From Aldrovandia affinis (lineage: Eukaryota > Chordata > Actinopteri > Notacanthiformes > Halosauridae), in the NCBI GenBank assembly GCA_029706075.1, contig JAINUG010000148.1:2254939-2318938 (forward strand): DNA of 64,000 bases, in the 5' to 3' direction. Every line of letters begins with the position of its first letter. Positions within the stretch are counted from its first letter, which is position 1. The notes below the pieces were generated by a model. It did not search any database and was not told the origin of the DNA. It was given only the letters and a program-made list of their open reading frames with translations. Positions 12,840 to 29,244 of this stretch are shown here, piece by piece. Position numbers and translations under genes: made by a program.

Positions 12840-13700
12840 GGCCTATGGAACTGCCAGTCTGCTGTCCGGAAGGCCGATTTAATCTCGGCCCAGGCCTCCC
12901 TACTCTCTCTGCAGTTCCTGGTGCTCACCGAGACATGGATCACTCCGCAGAACACAGCCACCCCTGTTGCTCTCTCAACTACCTCTACCTTCTCCCACAC
13001 TCCACGACCCACAGGTAGAGGTGGAGGGACTGGGATACTGATCTCTCCCCTGTGGAGATTTGGTATCGTTCCTCTTCCTCACTTCTTACCCTCTTCCTTA
13101 GAATATCATGCTGTCACTGTCACTGTTCTATGTAAACTGTACATTATTGTTCTCTATCGCCCACTGGGGAGTTTCCTAGTGAGATGGATGCCCTACTCAG
13201 CTCCTTCCCTGAGGATGGCACTCCCATCCTACTTCTAGGCGACTTCAATCTGCTGCTGGACACCCCTCAGTCCTCTGCATTTCTTCCCCTGCTTCAATCC
13301 TTCGACTTCACCATGGCTGAATCCCCATCCACCCACAAGGCCGGCAACCAACTGGACCTGATCTTCACTAGGAACTGCGCCTCACCCAACATTGTAGTAT
13401 CTACTCTGCATGTGTCTGACCACTGCTTTATGTATTTTTTCTCCCCTTCCCCTCTTCACCTAAACCCCCTTCACCTGCCCCCACTGTCTCTGTCTGTTGC
13501 AACCTCCGCTCTCTCTCCCCCACAGCCCCGTCAGCTACTGTTCCATCATCCCTTCCCCCTACTGAAGACTTCTCTCAGCTACCTGCTGAGGAAGCCTCAT
13601 CCACCATTCTGTCCTCTCTCTCCTCCCCCTTTGATTCACTCTGTCTTCTCTCCACTAAACCTGCTCATCTCCGACCCCCCAACCCCTGGCTAACTGACTG
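12840..13700 (+). pseudogene. L2 LINE apurinic-type endonuclease relic
   Basis: Translation gives GLWNCQSAVRKADLI, FLVLTETWITP (catalytic E), GGGTGILIS, IIVLYRP, a frameshift near 13175, then LLLGDFN (catalytic D and N), HKAGNQLDLIFTRN and VSDH (catalytic H). The endonuclease motif order is complete, but the frame is broken. Confidence 0.85.
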
Positions 13701-13939
13701 CATTCGGGCTGACTGACTCAAACTACAAGCGCCAGAAAGGAAATGGAGAAAATCCAAATCCGCTGGGGCCCTGACTGACTTCCACACTCTCCTGGCTACC
13801 CTTTCCTCTAACCTCTCCTCTGCTAAATCTGCATTTTTCTTCTCCAAGATTCAATTTCTGCTTCTAATCCATCACAAACTGTACTCTATATGTTCCTCTC
13901 TCCTCACCCCTCCTTCTCCCCCACCCCCTCCTCTCTAAC

Positions 13940-15425
13940 TGCAGATAACTTTGCATGACTTTTGCAAGAAGGTCAATGACATTCGCAACTCCTTCTCCCC
14001 ATCCCTTCCCGCACCTAACCCTCCCTCACCCATCTCGCTACCAAAACTTCTCGTCCCCCTTTCTTCCTTCTCACCCCTCCCTGACTCTGACATCCTTCAA
14101 CTTGTTCACTCCTACCACCTACCACCTGCCCTCTTGATCCCATTCCTTCCCCCCTTTTCCAGTCCATCGCTATTGACATCCTCCCCTTTGTCTCCAATGT
14201 TATCAATTCCGCTCTTTCCTCTGGCTCTGTCCCCTCTCCCCTCAAAAGCGCCCATGTCATCCCCCTCCTCAAAAAACTGTCTCTGAATCCTGCTGTCATT
14301 TCTAATTACCAACCTGTCTCTCTCCTCTCATTCCTTTCCAAAACACTAGAGCAGGCTGTATATAACCAACTGCTCTGCTCACAGTCACTGAGGCTCTACA
14401 CTTAGCAAAGTACCAATTACTCAGCTCCGTCCTCCTCCTCCTCGACCTGTCAGCTGCATTCGACACTATGGACCATCAGATCCTGCTCTCATCTCTCGCC
14501 GAGATGGGAATCTCTGGATCTACACTGACATGGTTCAAATCATACCTGGCTGACTGGTCCTGCCAGGTGGTTATGCTGATGACACTCAACTCAACTCAAC
14601 TTTCTCTCCTTCTCTCCCTCTGAGACCCAGGTCCTGGGGTGGATCTCTGCATGCCTGTCAGACATCTCTGCCTGGATGTCCACCCACCACCTGAAGCTGA
14701 ACCTGGGGAAGACAGAGCTGCTCTTCCTCCCAGAGAAGGGCTCTCCGATAATTGATGCTTCAGTCACTGTGGAAGGCTTCATATGGTCTCCATCCCAGTC
14801 TGCCACGAGTCTTGGAGTGACCCTGGATGACCAGCTGTGCTTCTCGGGCCACATTGCAGCGATCACCCGGACCTGCCGATTCTCCCTCCATAACATCTGG
14901 AGGATCTGACTGTTCCTCACCCAAGAGGCCACACAACTCCAGATCCAGGCCCTGGTGATTTCACGTCTGGACTACTGCAATTCCTTGCTGGCAGGTCTAC
15001 CGGCCTGTGCCATCAAACCACTGCAACTGGTCCAGAATGCTGCTGCACTTCTGTTATTCAATCAACCCAAGTTCACGCATGTCACCCCTCTACTCACCTC
15101 TCTGCACTGGCTCCCCATCGCAGCATGCATCAAATTAAAATCACTGGTGCTGACTTATCAAGCGGCTAGAGGAACTACTCCCCCTTACCTCCAGAAATTC
15201 ATCACACCCTACACCCCAGCCAGACCCTTCCACTCTGCCTCCTCCGGCAAACTGACTGCCCCATCCCTCCAGGTGCCTGGCAGCTGCTCCTCGTGGTCTC
15301 GCCTCTTCTCTGTCCTGAACTCTCGGTGGTGGAACGATCTTCCGCACTCGGTCAGGACCGCGGAATCACTTGCTATCTTCCACAAGAGACTCAAAACCCA
15401 CCTTTTCAGGCTCCACTACCACTGA
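13940..15425 (+). pseudogene. L2 LINE reverse transcriptase relic (copy B)
   Basis: Shifting frames read SSGSVPSPLKSAHVIPLLKK, SNYQPVSLLSFLSKTLEQAV, then a broken stretch to the palm motif GYADDTQL (about 14568-14591). Next come [48 protein letters not shown] and RTAESLAIFHKRLKTHLFRL to the stop at 15425. Compared with copy A, about 150 bp before YADD are missing. Confidence 0.85.
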
Positions 15426-15713
15426 ATTCAATCTAGTCAATTGTCATCACCACTGCCTACATGTCTAATACTGCCTTTTGTATATGTATACTTGTTTAAA
15501 CTTCCTCAAAATTAAATTTAAAAAAAAAAAAATTACTAACCTTTTCCTTCCTGGTGTTACAGGTATGGTATGCAGCTGCCAAAAATGATGTTTATCGATG
15601 TATTACTGCACTGATCTCTTGCGTGAACAATGATTGATCATACCATGTATTAATGCACATCTTTATCTGGATAAGAGCATCTGCTAAATGCTTAAAATGT
15701 CAAATGTAAATGT

Positions 15714-16830
15714 ACTCACTGATGACAAATAGTATCATGTGGGTGCCGGGCAGGTTACTGGGACAAACTAAAACAGCAGAAACTGAGTAAACGTGGTCGA
15801 CTTAAACCCACTGTACCCCTGGAAGGACCAAGCTAGTTTTGTCCCATCAAGGCTGAGTCTCGGTCACAGTCAATAATGACATAGCCAAGCCTAAAACCTG
15901 CTATGTGCTAACTGTATGGCACAGCCTGCACTCATGGAAACCTACTCGGGCTCTTCTGGGAGCTTCCAAGTTCTCCTTGAGATATTCTCCCTCTCTTGCT
16001 CTGAGAGAGGCTCGTCAAAATTCTCCAGCAGGAAGATTCAGACGGACGTTTTCTCATACTTGTGTTTCTTTTGTCCTGAGACTTGTCCAGTTGTCATTCC
16101 ACACTCCCTGCTGAGGACCCCCAAAAAAACCCTTGTCATCCACATGATCAGAGGCTCCAAATTCCCATCACCTTAATTGAGGCAGACAGATACAGCTAAT
16201 TATGCAGAGATAATCTTCTTCATCTGACTAATTATATTTCCCATTAGCTGCTGATAATGCTCATTAAATTTACTTTCTGCAGAAGACATTATAAATTATA
16301 GGACCAAGACAGGCTCATCCAGTTCTTGTGTTGTATTTTGGGAGATGGTAATGCAGATGAGATGGAGATGGTCGCTATGGAAATGTCGGTACATCTGTAC
16401 AGTGATGACTTTTGAAAGGCAAGTGAGGACATCAACAAGAGCAGTCCAGGTAATTAAAAATAAGTGTCAAAGGGAATTTCAGGAGCTAGCTGCAAAATGC
16501 AATAAGCCTAACCATAACTAAACAGTGAGTTGGAAATTGGATTATTATATTGTATATCTTTACATTTATAAATATGCATTCACTTCATTGTGACTAAAAA
16601 TATGTTGTTGTTTTTTCTCACTGGTGATTCTGTTGATTTTTAAAATACATTAATCCACACTACAAATATGTATATACTTACGGTAAGTCTGTATGAAAAA
16701 TATTTCATTGAAAGTTTAGAGTAGATGATCTGTTCCAACTGATCAGTTATAGTTGGAACAGATTTGAGCAATGTTTAGGCAAAGGGGAAGAAACATAGGA
16801 ACATTGTTACAGAAAATGGGTACCTTTCCT
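15714..16830. other. Intergenic; TAAT-rich candidate regulatory block
   Basis: No gene. The 16170-16320 stretch is dense in TAATTA/CATTAG motifs on a background without repeats, as in conserved noncoding elements. That is a guess from composition. Confidence 0.3.
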
Positions 16831-21085
<4,255 letters not shown>

Positions 21086-21290
21086 CTTGGGCACACTGTT
21101 GCGTGGTGGTTAAAAAACTGGAGCTATAACTGGAAGGTTGCAAGTTTGAATCCCAGGTGAGGCATTGCTTCTGCAACCTTGAGCAAGGCACTTCAGTAAA
21201 TACCCAGCTATTTGTTACCATAGAAAGCTATGTAAGCTGCCCTGGATGAGGGTATCTACTAAGAAAATATATATTGTAATGTAATATCTC
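21086..21290 (+). mobile_element. tRNA-derived SINE, diverged
   Basis: The head GCGTGGTGGTTAAAAAACTG and a B-box-like GGTTGCAAGTTTGAATCCC are followed by CAACCTTGAGCAAGGCACTT, a degraded GCCCTGGATGAGGGTATCTA (the L2-like tail) and a TAATGTAAT end. Confidence 0.75.
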
Positions 21291-22850
21291 AGGATTTCAC
21301 CTGTTCAGAAACTCCAGCCATTGCCCCAAACTTCACTTCAACGTTCTGTGCAATCAATCTCTCATTCGTACTGAAAAGCAGGCGATGCACCTCCCTCACT
21401 ACTGTATTTATTTCAGTCCTTACACCATACACCAAATCAAAGGCCAGAGATCCACCTGTTTTCAGTTTTATAGTTTATGATATATACAAAACATTGCTGA
21501 ATGATGGGGAAAATAGCAACGAGAACATGTTGCCAGAATGCATGTTTCCATGGTTGTCTGGATGAACTGGATATGAGGTATTATGTTATGTAAGGTGTAT
21601 AGTGTTTTAATATACTCTTGCCCATGTAATGACTGTATATGTAATTTGTAATATTCAGTTAGGACACAATAAACATAGCAGTGATTCCATGTTTGGTGTC
21701 CTATTCTGGCGTCCTATTGATTTGTTCGGTTTAATTAAGTTAAACATCTTCGATCAATAATGACCTTGAAAACATTTCTATTGAATACTTGTTAAAAGTT
21801 TTTAAAAAAAAAAAAAAAAGAATGGTTCCAAATCCATGCTAATCCATTACACTCGCACTCATGGATTATCTTGCACAAGCAATTGTGGCCATGTTTTAAC
21901 ATACTAGATCCATATCAGGATTTGGAGATTTGATCAATTAAACATTGAGCTAAACTGTTAGAAAACAATCCACAACAGGTCCGTAAGAATTAAGAGTCTG
22001 ATAGGGGATTATAAAGCAATACTGTCATTGTACATGAAACAGCAAATTTGTTGTCAAGAATGCCTGCCTTTTCTGTATTTTTCTAGTCATTGTGTCTGAG
22101 ACTGAAAAATGATGACACATATATAACGTAATTCACAAGTCATGTTAATTTCACAAATCACGTGAAATTAACTAGATAAAATAGTGTTCACGACACCTGT
22201 GATCTGCATTTAAAGGTGTAAACATGCTTGATTTTGTGAAGTATTAATGCTTCCTGCCGTGCAGCAAAAGTGCCTTTTCAGTTTCACGTTTTTCCTGCTG
22301 AGCTGAATCCATGCACGCAGGCGCTGAGATGCTGAAGGGAGTTGTGGAGTCATCAACAGGCAAGGGATCATTTTCTTCTTTGTGAATAATTAAAACGGCT
22401 ATTTCAGGAACATCAGGTGTTTTTTGATGGGCTGTAATATGATGTTGCTATTCAAAGATTTGCGTTCTGGATAAGAGAACCCTAGAAACAAATGCGCCGG
22501 GAATACAACATGAATAATTTTAAGCCTCCTTCAAAGTTACAGAAACAAGTTTGTGATGAAGACTCAATGCTGAGTCTTATTCCATTGTGTGATGTTGAAA
22601 TATGACAACATCTCAATCGTGTTAAATATAGACAGTACTTTATAAATAGCACAGCACAGAATAAACAAGAAAATATGATCACAAACAGGAAGCATAAACA
22701 GATATTTGTTGAGTTTGCCAGCATTTATAATTAATGCACAATTTAATGCATGCACAATTCTCCAAGCTATTGTTTTTTTCTAGGCAACATTGAAACACAC
22801 TGGCAAAGAATGAAGTTTGTAATTAATCCACACATTTTGAAATCTACCAA
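21291..22850. other. Unique intergenic sequence, no gene seen
   Basis: Very A/T-rich; no frame or element end recognised. Confidence 0.45.
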
Positions 22851-22926
22851 TAAAAAATGTAAAGGAGGGCGTCGGTCTCGGCCACATAGGAGTGGCATGG
22901 TTGCCTTTGTTTTTGCATGTTGTGGA

Positions 22927-23019
22927 GGCCTTTGGAGCAGAGAGACTTTCCGGGGGCAGGTTTGGCACTCTCACAGGGTGTGAGAGTGAACTGTCACCCG
23001 GAAGGTTGCTCCAAAGGCC
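22927..23019. repeat. 93-bp inverted repeat (hairpin)
   Basis: Outer arms GGCCTTTGGAGCA and TGCTCCAAAGGCC are perfect. Inner arms CACTCTCAC and GTGTGAGAGTG pair across a 3-bp loop, and a CTTTCCGGG/CCCGGAAGG block pairs in between. Confidence 0.9.
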
Positions 23020-23930
23020 ATCATTGATTTAAGTATTATTTAATAGGTGTCAATCAGGTAATTGATGTGGAAGTCAATTTGATTGGGTTTGTGTGTGAGA
23101 ATGTGAAATGTTTGGTGTTGAGTGATTGTGATTGGGTGAGTGATTGATAAGATGGGTGATTGCCTCACGAGTCCCACCTGAGCCAGGCAGAAAGTAAGCC
23201 TATTTAAGAGCAGGTGGGGCGAGTGGGGAATCAGTTAGTCTTGTCATGTCATTCATGTGTGTGTATTGAGTTAGTGTTTTGTCGTTGTCATTTATGTGTG
23301 TGTTTCCAGAGAGTTAATTTGTCTTTGTCTTGATATGTGTGTATTGAGTGGTTGATTGTGGCATTCGTGTGTGTAATCGGAGTTGTGGTTTTGTCATTCG
23401 TGTGCGTGCACACGTATCGTATAGTGTTTGTGTGAGGTAATGTCAGGTGTGAGGTATTGTTTCATGGGTGTTCCCCGCAAGGGGGTTTCCGTGTCAGAGG
23501 ACTTTGAGTCTGAGTTTTGAGTTCTGTGAGCGTTTGTCGAAAGTGACTGAGTAGAGCGCTTCCTGTGTGTGGGAAAGAGGGAGAGGGGGCGCACTAAGAG
23601 TGTCCGCCTCTCTCCCTTGGTGTGATTGTGAAAGAGAGCGAGAGGGTGCCCTGAAAGAGGGTCCGCCTCTCATCCTCGGTGTGATTAGAAGATAACTCTC
23701 ACTCGGGCAGTGGAGAATGTTTCTGGACAACCGCCTGAGAACTCTCACTGAAAGAGTGGAGAGTCTCGGGGCTGGTTGCCAGAGAACTCTCACTGTGAGG
23801 AGTGGCGAGGGTCTCTGTGTGTTTGGGGTAAAAGAGAACTCGGACTGAAAAGTTTGAGTGTCTCTGTATGCATGGGTTTGGGAAGCACTTGAAAAGTCAC
23901 TGGATATGTGTGCCTGGGGAGGTTCTAGGG

Positions 23931-24244
23931 CAGTGGCCTCAAACTCAGTGTCACGGAGGGCCATGTGTATGCTGGTTTTTACTGCAGCCTCCGCTTTTGA
24001 TTAGATAATTAGTTCCATTATTTGCTAAATTATCATGTTGGCTTACACATAATGTATATAAAGTGAAATTAAATATTTTTGCTATCTAAATAATTGAGTA
24101 TATTCTGTGCTTTAACTTCAAAAATGCACAGAGGTGCATGCATATGGCTAAATGAGTAGTTGAGCTAATTAAGGCAGCAGTTATGGGTTGGAATGAAAAC
24201 CTGCATACACATGGCCCTTTGTGGCACTGAGTTTGAGACCACTG
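23931..24244. mobile_element. hAT-type MITE, 314 bp
   Basis: The ends CAGTGGCCTCAAACTCAGTG and, read inward from the right, CAGTGGTCTCAAACTCAGTG are inverted repeats. The 8-bp target duplication TTCTAGGG is perfect (23923-23930 and 24245-24252). Confidence 0.92.
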
Positions 24245-24902
24245 TTCTAGGGGAACTCCGGACAGAAGAGGTGCGGTGTAATGTTAAGATGTGGAGTGTG
24301 TCGGGACAGTGCGTAGAATTCTATCCTGTCCCATAAGTGTTGATGTGTGTTAAATGTGGATGTATGAAGGCGCTGTGGAAAGCCGCTGATTGTCTGTGTT
24401 TGTTGTGTGTTCCCTGAAAGGGGATTTCCCCCTCGGAGGAGGTGGGTGTTAAACCAAGTTTGGATTATTTTAGTTTGTTATTTTAGTTTGTTGTTTTTGC
24501 CCGAAAGCCTCGCAGCAAGTAGGGTGAAGACTTTGTGTTTGTGTTTGTTTTATTTTAACCTGCTCTCTCACTGTCTCTCTCCCATGTCTGGGGGGAGAGA
24601 CAGAAGAAAAATAATATATATATATCCGGTCCGTGGACCAAAGAATCCACTCTGTCTCCAGACTGCTCTGTTCCCGTCCAGGGATTATCACGTGGCGTGT
24701 GACGGTTACATGTACATTTTGGAAACCTATCCCACATGTGCACTAATTCCAGACTAGTTGAGCAGGGCACAGAACATTTTTCAGTTTCAACATTTTACAC
24801 ACATAGAATGATATATTTCACTGTCATTTCTGTTATTTATATTCATTTACAAATAAAAATTGGAGAGGGGACCTACCCCCACCTCCTTCTGGTACTGTGC
24901 TA

Positions 24903-25255
24903 ACAAGTGATATCTATGGTACTCTTTGTTTTCTTTGGTATAGGTGGTAGTTGCCCAATGTTAGTTTAGTATTTGTATCCCTAATGGTTAGGGTTAGTAT
25001 TTGTGTAGCATTAACCAGTCCTGTATTATCAGTGCTTGGAGGCCACTTCTGCCTCAATCGTTTACTTCTACAGGTGATATCTATGCTAGTCTGTTTTCCA
25101 ATTTACAGATGATATCTGTGATACTCTATACAGGAAATATCTGTGGTGGTGTTTACTTATGTAGGTTATGTCTGTGGTAGTCTGTGTTCTAGTGTATACA
25201 TGACATTTTTGGTTCTCCGTGCTCACTCCTACATATGATATCTGTCATAGTCAGC
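24903..25255. repeat. Degenerate tandem repeat, unit about 35 bp
   Basis: Repeated variants of ATGATATCTGTGGTAGTCTG with spacers ending in TACA. At least six units are recognisable. Confidence 0.6.
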
Positions 25256-26162
25256 GGGCACATTTATAAATGTTTCTATAAATATTTCAGCACTACCAGT
25301 GCTAGTGGATTGATCTGTTTTCACCTGTGCAAGTGATTCCTGGAGTTATCGGTGTCAACGTTCCACTTGCATGAGCACTACATTCCATGTGACACTCAAA
25401 CAACAATCAACCCACCAAGCATAAAGCTAAGTGTTTGTTATTTCAGCATTCTGCATTTATAGTCCCCCTATAAAGTCACCCTGACCCCAGTCTGAGCTGG
25501 TGACATCATTCAGTGTTTAGTGCCATCTGCTTTGAGGCACCCGCCCACCAGGCTGAAGAAACACATTACTTCTACAGCCAATTTCACACATTTCCCATAA
25601 TAAATTCCAAAATAGCACCTCTGGACTCCATCTCAACAATGGGGGGTGGGTGGGGGGTGGGTGGTGACAGGAGAGGATCAAATAATGTGGTTTCTCCCCA
25701 TCTCCTCTACCTGGAACAGTAAGGTGCTAGGATGAGGCATCTGTCAATCCTGAAACTTTTCATCTGATGTGTCCCAATCACACATCCTCCCCCTGACTGA
25801 AGTCCATTACAAGCTGTTAACCACCACCACCCCCACCAACATGCCCACCCCATCCTACTTGCAAGCAATCCCTTGACAGTCAGGTAATGAACCTAGGGTA
25901 AGGGGGTCGGGGAGGAGGGGGGTTCAGTCTTGACTGTGGCAGGCAAAGGCCTCACAGCAGGTGTCTACAAGAGGAAAGAGGTCCAATGTCCACTCTGGGC
26001 CCCTGACTGAGTTCTGCAGGGGTCGGTCGGCCTTGCCACATGCTGACCTAATGTGACATTGTGACCAAGATGAAGAGTGGCCTTTGCCCAATGCTCTTCA
26101 TGACAAGTGACACACCTGACACAAGATGTTAGGATGCCATTCAATGTATAAAAAAGGAATAA

Positions 26163-26193
<31 letters not shown>

Positions 26194-26636
26194 AGAACAT
26201 AATAAACAACATTATAGTGAAGCGGATTAGGGATGTTTCTGTCTCCACTGCCATTGCCACTGACATTAGACTATATAAGGTACTTTGTGTAAAACCTGTG
26301 TCGAGCTAAATGCCTGTGCTTAATTGACCAAAGTATGTTAAGATTGATTTAAGCTTAAAAATGTCTAATGCAGAATACCTGAGGGTAGATGACCAACCTC
26401 CATGGAGATGTTCTATTTCAAGGTGCATTTGGTGGATATAAAAGGACCATACACTTTTCTTCTACTGACAGCATGGAAAGACAATATGATTCTGTTTTGT
26501 TTTTTTCTGGTTCTATCATCAATTTATTCAAGCAGGTACAATCACCTGGTCAAGCAGTCACGGTCAGCAACACTGACCATGAAATTTGTCCAATTTCCTT
26601 CCTGGGGATCCATCTTTCTTAATTCAGTCAAAGCGC

Positions 26637-26669
<33 letters not shown>

Positions 26670-28083
26670 AAATAATAGGTGACTTTTCCCTGCTTAAAAA
26701 AAGAGTTGTTCAGGTCTAATAACCATAGTTTTCACATTGAAAATCTTTGGATCATTTTTGCATCTACATCTATATATCATGAAGACAATTTAGGTGTTGA
26801 AAAAGCCACGAGTCAAAGGCCTGTGTACTCCTTCATGCAACTAAAATTATTTTTGAAAAGGTTAACGTAATATCTGTAGCACCTGTTTTTTTTTCTGGAC
26901 AATAACCTGTCTGAAGATGTATATTCAGACTGATGCTGAAGCCAAACTGGGGACTGAGCACTGTAACATTTACCGGACCTCCCTCGTGCTCCTTCAGCAT
27001 GCGAGTTAACAGTGAAATGTGACACGCGCTCTCATCCGCGCAGAATAGCTGCCTCCCGCTGCGCTTGCATTAATTCATCCATCCTATAACGCCCGTCTAA
27101 TTAATTCATTAGCCCTTGATGTTAAGCAGGTGGTTCCATACAAAATCTATCATTAATTAAAGGCCTTCACTGATGAGGAACAGATACATTCCACGGCTGT
27201 CCTGTGGAGATGCCCACTGCAAGGCAACATCGAGAATGTGTTCGCTGACACCCTGGCTGCAGACCTAGACAAACGAATGCACTTTTGTCCTTGAACACAT
27301 TTCTGAAGCAGCAACATGTCCTGTGAGAGAGTTTTTTTGCAGTATAAAAGTGTAATAGTATTTGCACAGGGCTGTAACTAGAGTAAACCTTTTACTGTGA
27401 TCATCAGAGCCACAGGTCACAAATATGGTTACCATGAAAACCAAAAACCTAGCAAGCAGCATTTCAAATTTTCCTAGCTAACAAGCTAACACAAGCTAAC
27501 CGTATTGATGCACTTGGGAATTTTAGCCACAGGATTACATACCTGAATATAGCAATATCTACAAACAAACCATGAATAAAAAGGTTTCTGTAACCAATCT
27601 CCTCATCATAGCATCTTGTCCATTGTCAAGAACATTTATCTTATAACAACACACATCACACTCTCTGAGGCTATCATTATCACATAAATTAGCTAGCTAG
27701 CTAGATTACCAATTAAGAATGGTAACTCGCCTTGCAGTTCTTTGCAAACACCAAGTTGACATGGCATGAGAAATTGCAAGATACAGATTCTACATGAATT
27801 GTCAGTGTGGTTCAGATTGCATTCAAACAATTTTAGCTAGATGAATGGTGTTTACCGTGTGTGTGACATGATGCACATATCTGTTTGCATCATTTTATTA
27901 AGGACTATCACCATAGAGCAGATATTTTTCACCTTAGCTGAATTTATTGATTTCTATAATTGTATTCATTTCACACAAAAACATCAGTCAAAGAAAAAAA
28001 TACCAAGGTCATGACCTCAGTGTCCTCAATGGTAGTTACGCCCATGTATATAGAGAAAAAACAACATGCTCAGAAGATTTCTT
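25256..28083. other. Intergenic sequence with short microsatellites
   Basis: No gene. Contains a G-rich run (25641-25661), (TG)n at 26171-26193, (TA)n at 26644-26670 and a TAATTA-rich, CpG-bearing block (27030-27180) that may be regulatory. Confidence 0.45.
25641..25661 (+). other. G-quadruplex-forming run
   Basis: Four G-tracts (6, 3, 6 and 3 G) separated by single T bases, which fits the strictest G-quadruplex pattern with one-base loops. Confidence 0.85.
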
Positions 28084-28330
28084 GGGGCCTCCCGGGTTGC
28101 GCAACCCATTGAGGAACTGTTGCCTAGTGCAGTGATGCGACATATGGCCTGGATTGAATCAGGAGCAATGCCAGTGGCAGGAGTCCATGCATAGGCTAAT
28201 TGGCCATAGCGTGAAATGCACACATCTCCACCACAGTGACTGTGACAGCTCAGCTGGCGGACTTCAGAGTGAACAGAAGTGGTGACCGGCCCCACACATT
28301 TTGCAGGACGTATGCGCTAGTGCGTACCTT
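28084..28330 (+). mobile_element. SINE with GGGCCTCCCGGG head
   Basis: Starts GGGGCCTCCCGGGTTGCGCA like the next element but is strongly diverged after about 60 bp. The right edge is uncertain. Confidence 0.55.
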
Positions 28331-28455
28331 CTCAAATTGACAGAGGACATTGCAGCAATGGGAAGGGCTGACAGTTGAATATAAAAATATCTTCCTGCCA
28401 CCCCCCCCGCCTTCCCAAATGAACAATATTCTTGTGTTGTACCAATGTAACCAAA

Positions 28456-28800
28456 TATTTATGGGCCTCCCGGGTGGTCTAGCGCTTACAATGTTCGGGG
28501 TTCAATTCCACCAGCCGTGCCAGAGTCAGCTCTGGCTGGGATGGGAGTGCCACTAGGGGGTGGCAATTGGCTGTCTGCTCCAGGGAGGGGGGAGGGAAGC
28601 CGACATGAGTTCACTGCATACAGGAGTGGCTCTGGAGTACCGGAGTTATGGTCAACGGCTTGGCAAGTGCCGTCTCAGAGGAGATGATTCTTTGCCTTTG
28701 TCACTGCCAGTCACATGGCTACGGCAGCAAACTCACAATACGAGGGGGGGATTGACATGTAAAAGAGAGGGTGTAATTTGCTATTAAATTGGGATCAAAT
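28456..28800 (+). mobile_element. tRNA-derived SINE carrying a CTCF-like motif
   Basis: The head GGGCCTCCCGGGTGGTCTAG holds an A-box-like segment, and GGTTCAATTCC fits a pol III B box. The body contains CAGAGTCAGCTCTGGCTGGG, CACTAGGGGGTGGCAATTGG and an A/T-rich tail (AAAATTAAAAAATT). A partial antisense copy of the same body lies at 40086-40140. Confidence 0.75.
28550..28563 (+). promoter_or_regulatory. CTCF-like motif inside SINE
   Basis: CCACTAGGGGGTGG matches 13 of 14 positions of the CTCF core CCASYAGRKGGCRS, counted by hand. Binding is not shown. Confidence 0.45.
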
Positions 28801-29244
28801 CAGAAAACAAAATTAAAAAATTAAAAAATGTATCTGTTCTGCCGGTAAGCCCTAGTGCCTGTTTCCCTTGCCAAAGCTTGCCTGCTGTAATGAAACAGTA
28901 AATGTCCAGACCCTTACTTATTAATGCATTTACAAATTAATGTATTCCCATTTCTTTTTAAATATATTCTTTCCCAGAAGCAAATGAGTGCCTGTATGCA
29001 TAAAATCCACAGGACTGGTCTGCTCCCTTTTCCCAGCATTACTGATCCCTTAATGTTCACCAACAAAGTATAGGTGTATGCATGTCTATTTTATCAGTAT
29101 TGTTTTTCCATCATGAGACATTTTAATTAAACCAAACACTGGTGTAGTCATAAACAATGCAACAACTACACTCCATAAGCAGATTTGAAAACATTTATTT
29201 TCCTTTCCCTTGTGGCCTGAGTAGTATATATAAAGAACTAAATG

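Larger units (their letters stand above)
12700..15713 (+). mobile_element. L2-clade LINE, longest copy (copy B)
   Basis: About 3 kb containing, in order, an AP-type endonuclease, a proline/serine-rich linker, a reverse transcriptase with an internal deletion, and the 3' tail with GGATAAGAGCATCTGCTAAATG. The left edge is uncertain. No intact long reading frame remains, so it is dead. Confidence 0.85.
22850..24770. other. Unrecognised repeat-structured segment with TATA-like box
   Basis: Begins with a strong hairpin (22927-23019), then a TATTTAAG box (about 23202), a run of diverged GTCATTC/TATGTGTGTG units (23240-23440), two roughly 56-bp units with GTCCGCCTCT (23580-23690) and four roughly 48-bp units starting GA[GT]AACTC (23693-23885). 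After a hAT insertion comes another GTTCCCTGAAAGGGGATTTC motif (24409-24428), resembling GTTCCCCGCAAGGGGGTTTC at 23470. It may be an LTR or other retroelement with degenerate internal repeats; no protein is encoded. Confidence 0.4.

Noticed and set aside
23494..23964. 156-codon minus-strand frame
   Set aside because: Starts inside a hAT MITE and runs through degenerate repeats; low complexity, unlike a protein.
28026..28295. 89-codon minus-strand frame
   Set aside because: Lies across a diverged SINE; no protein family.
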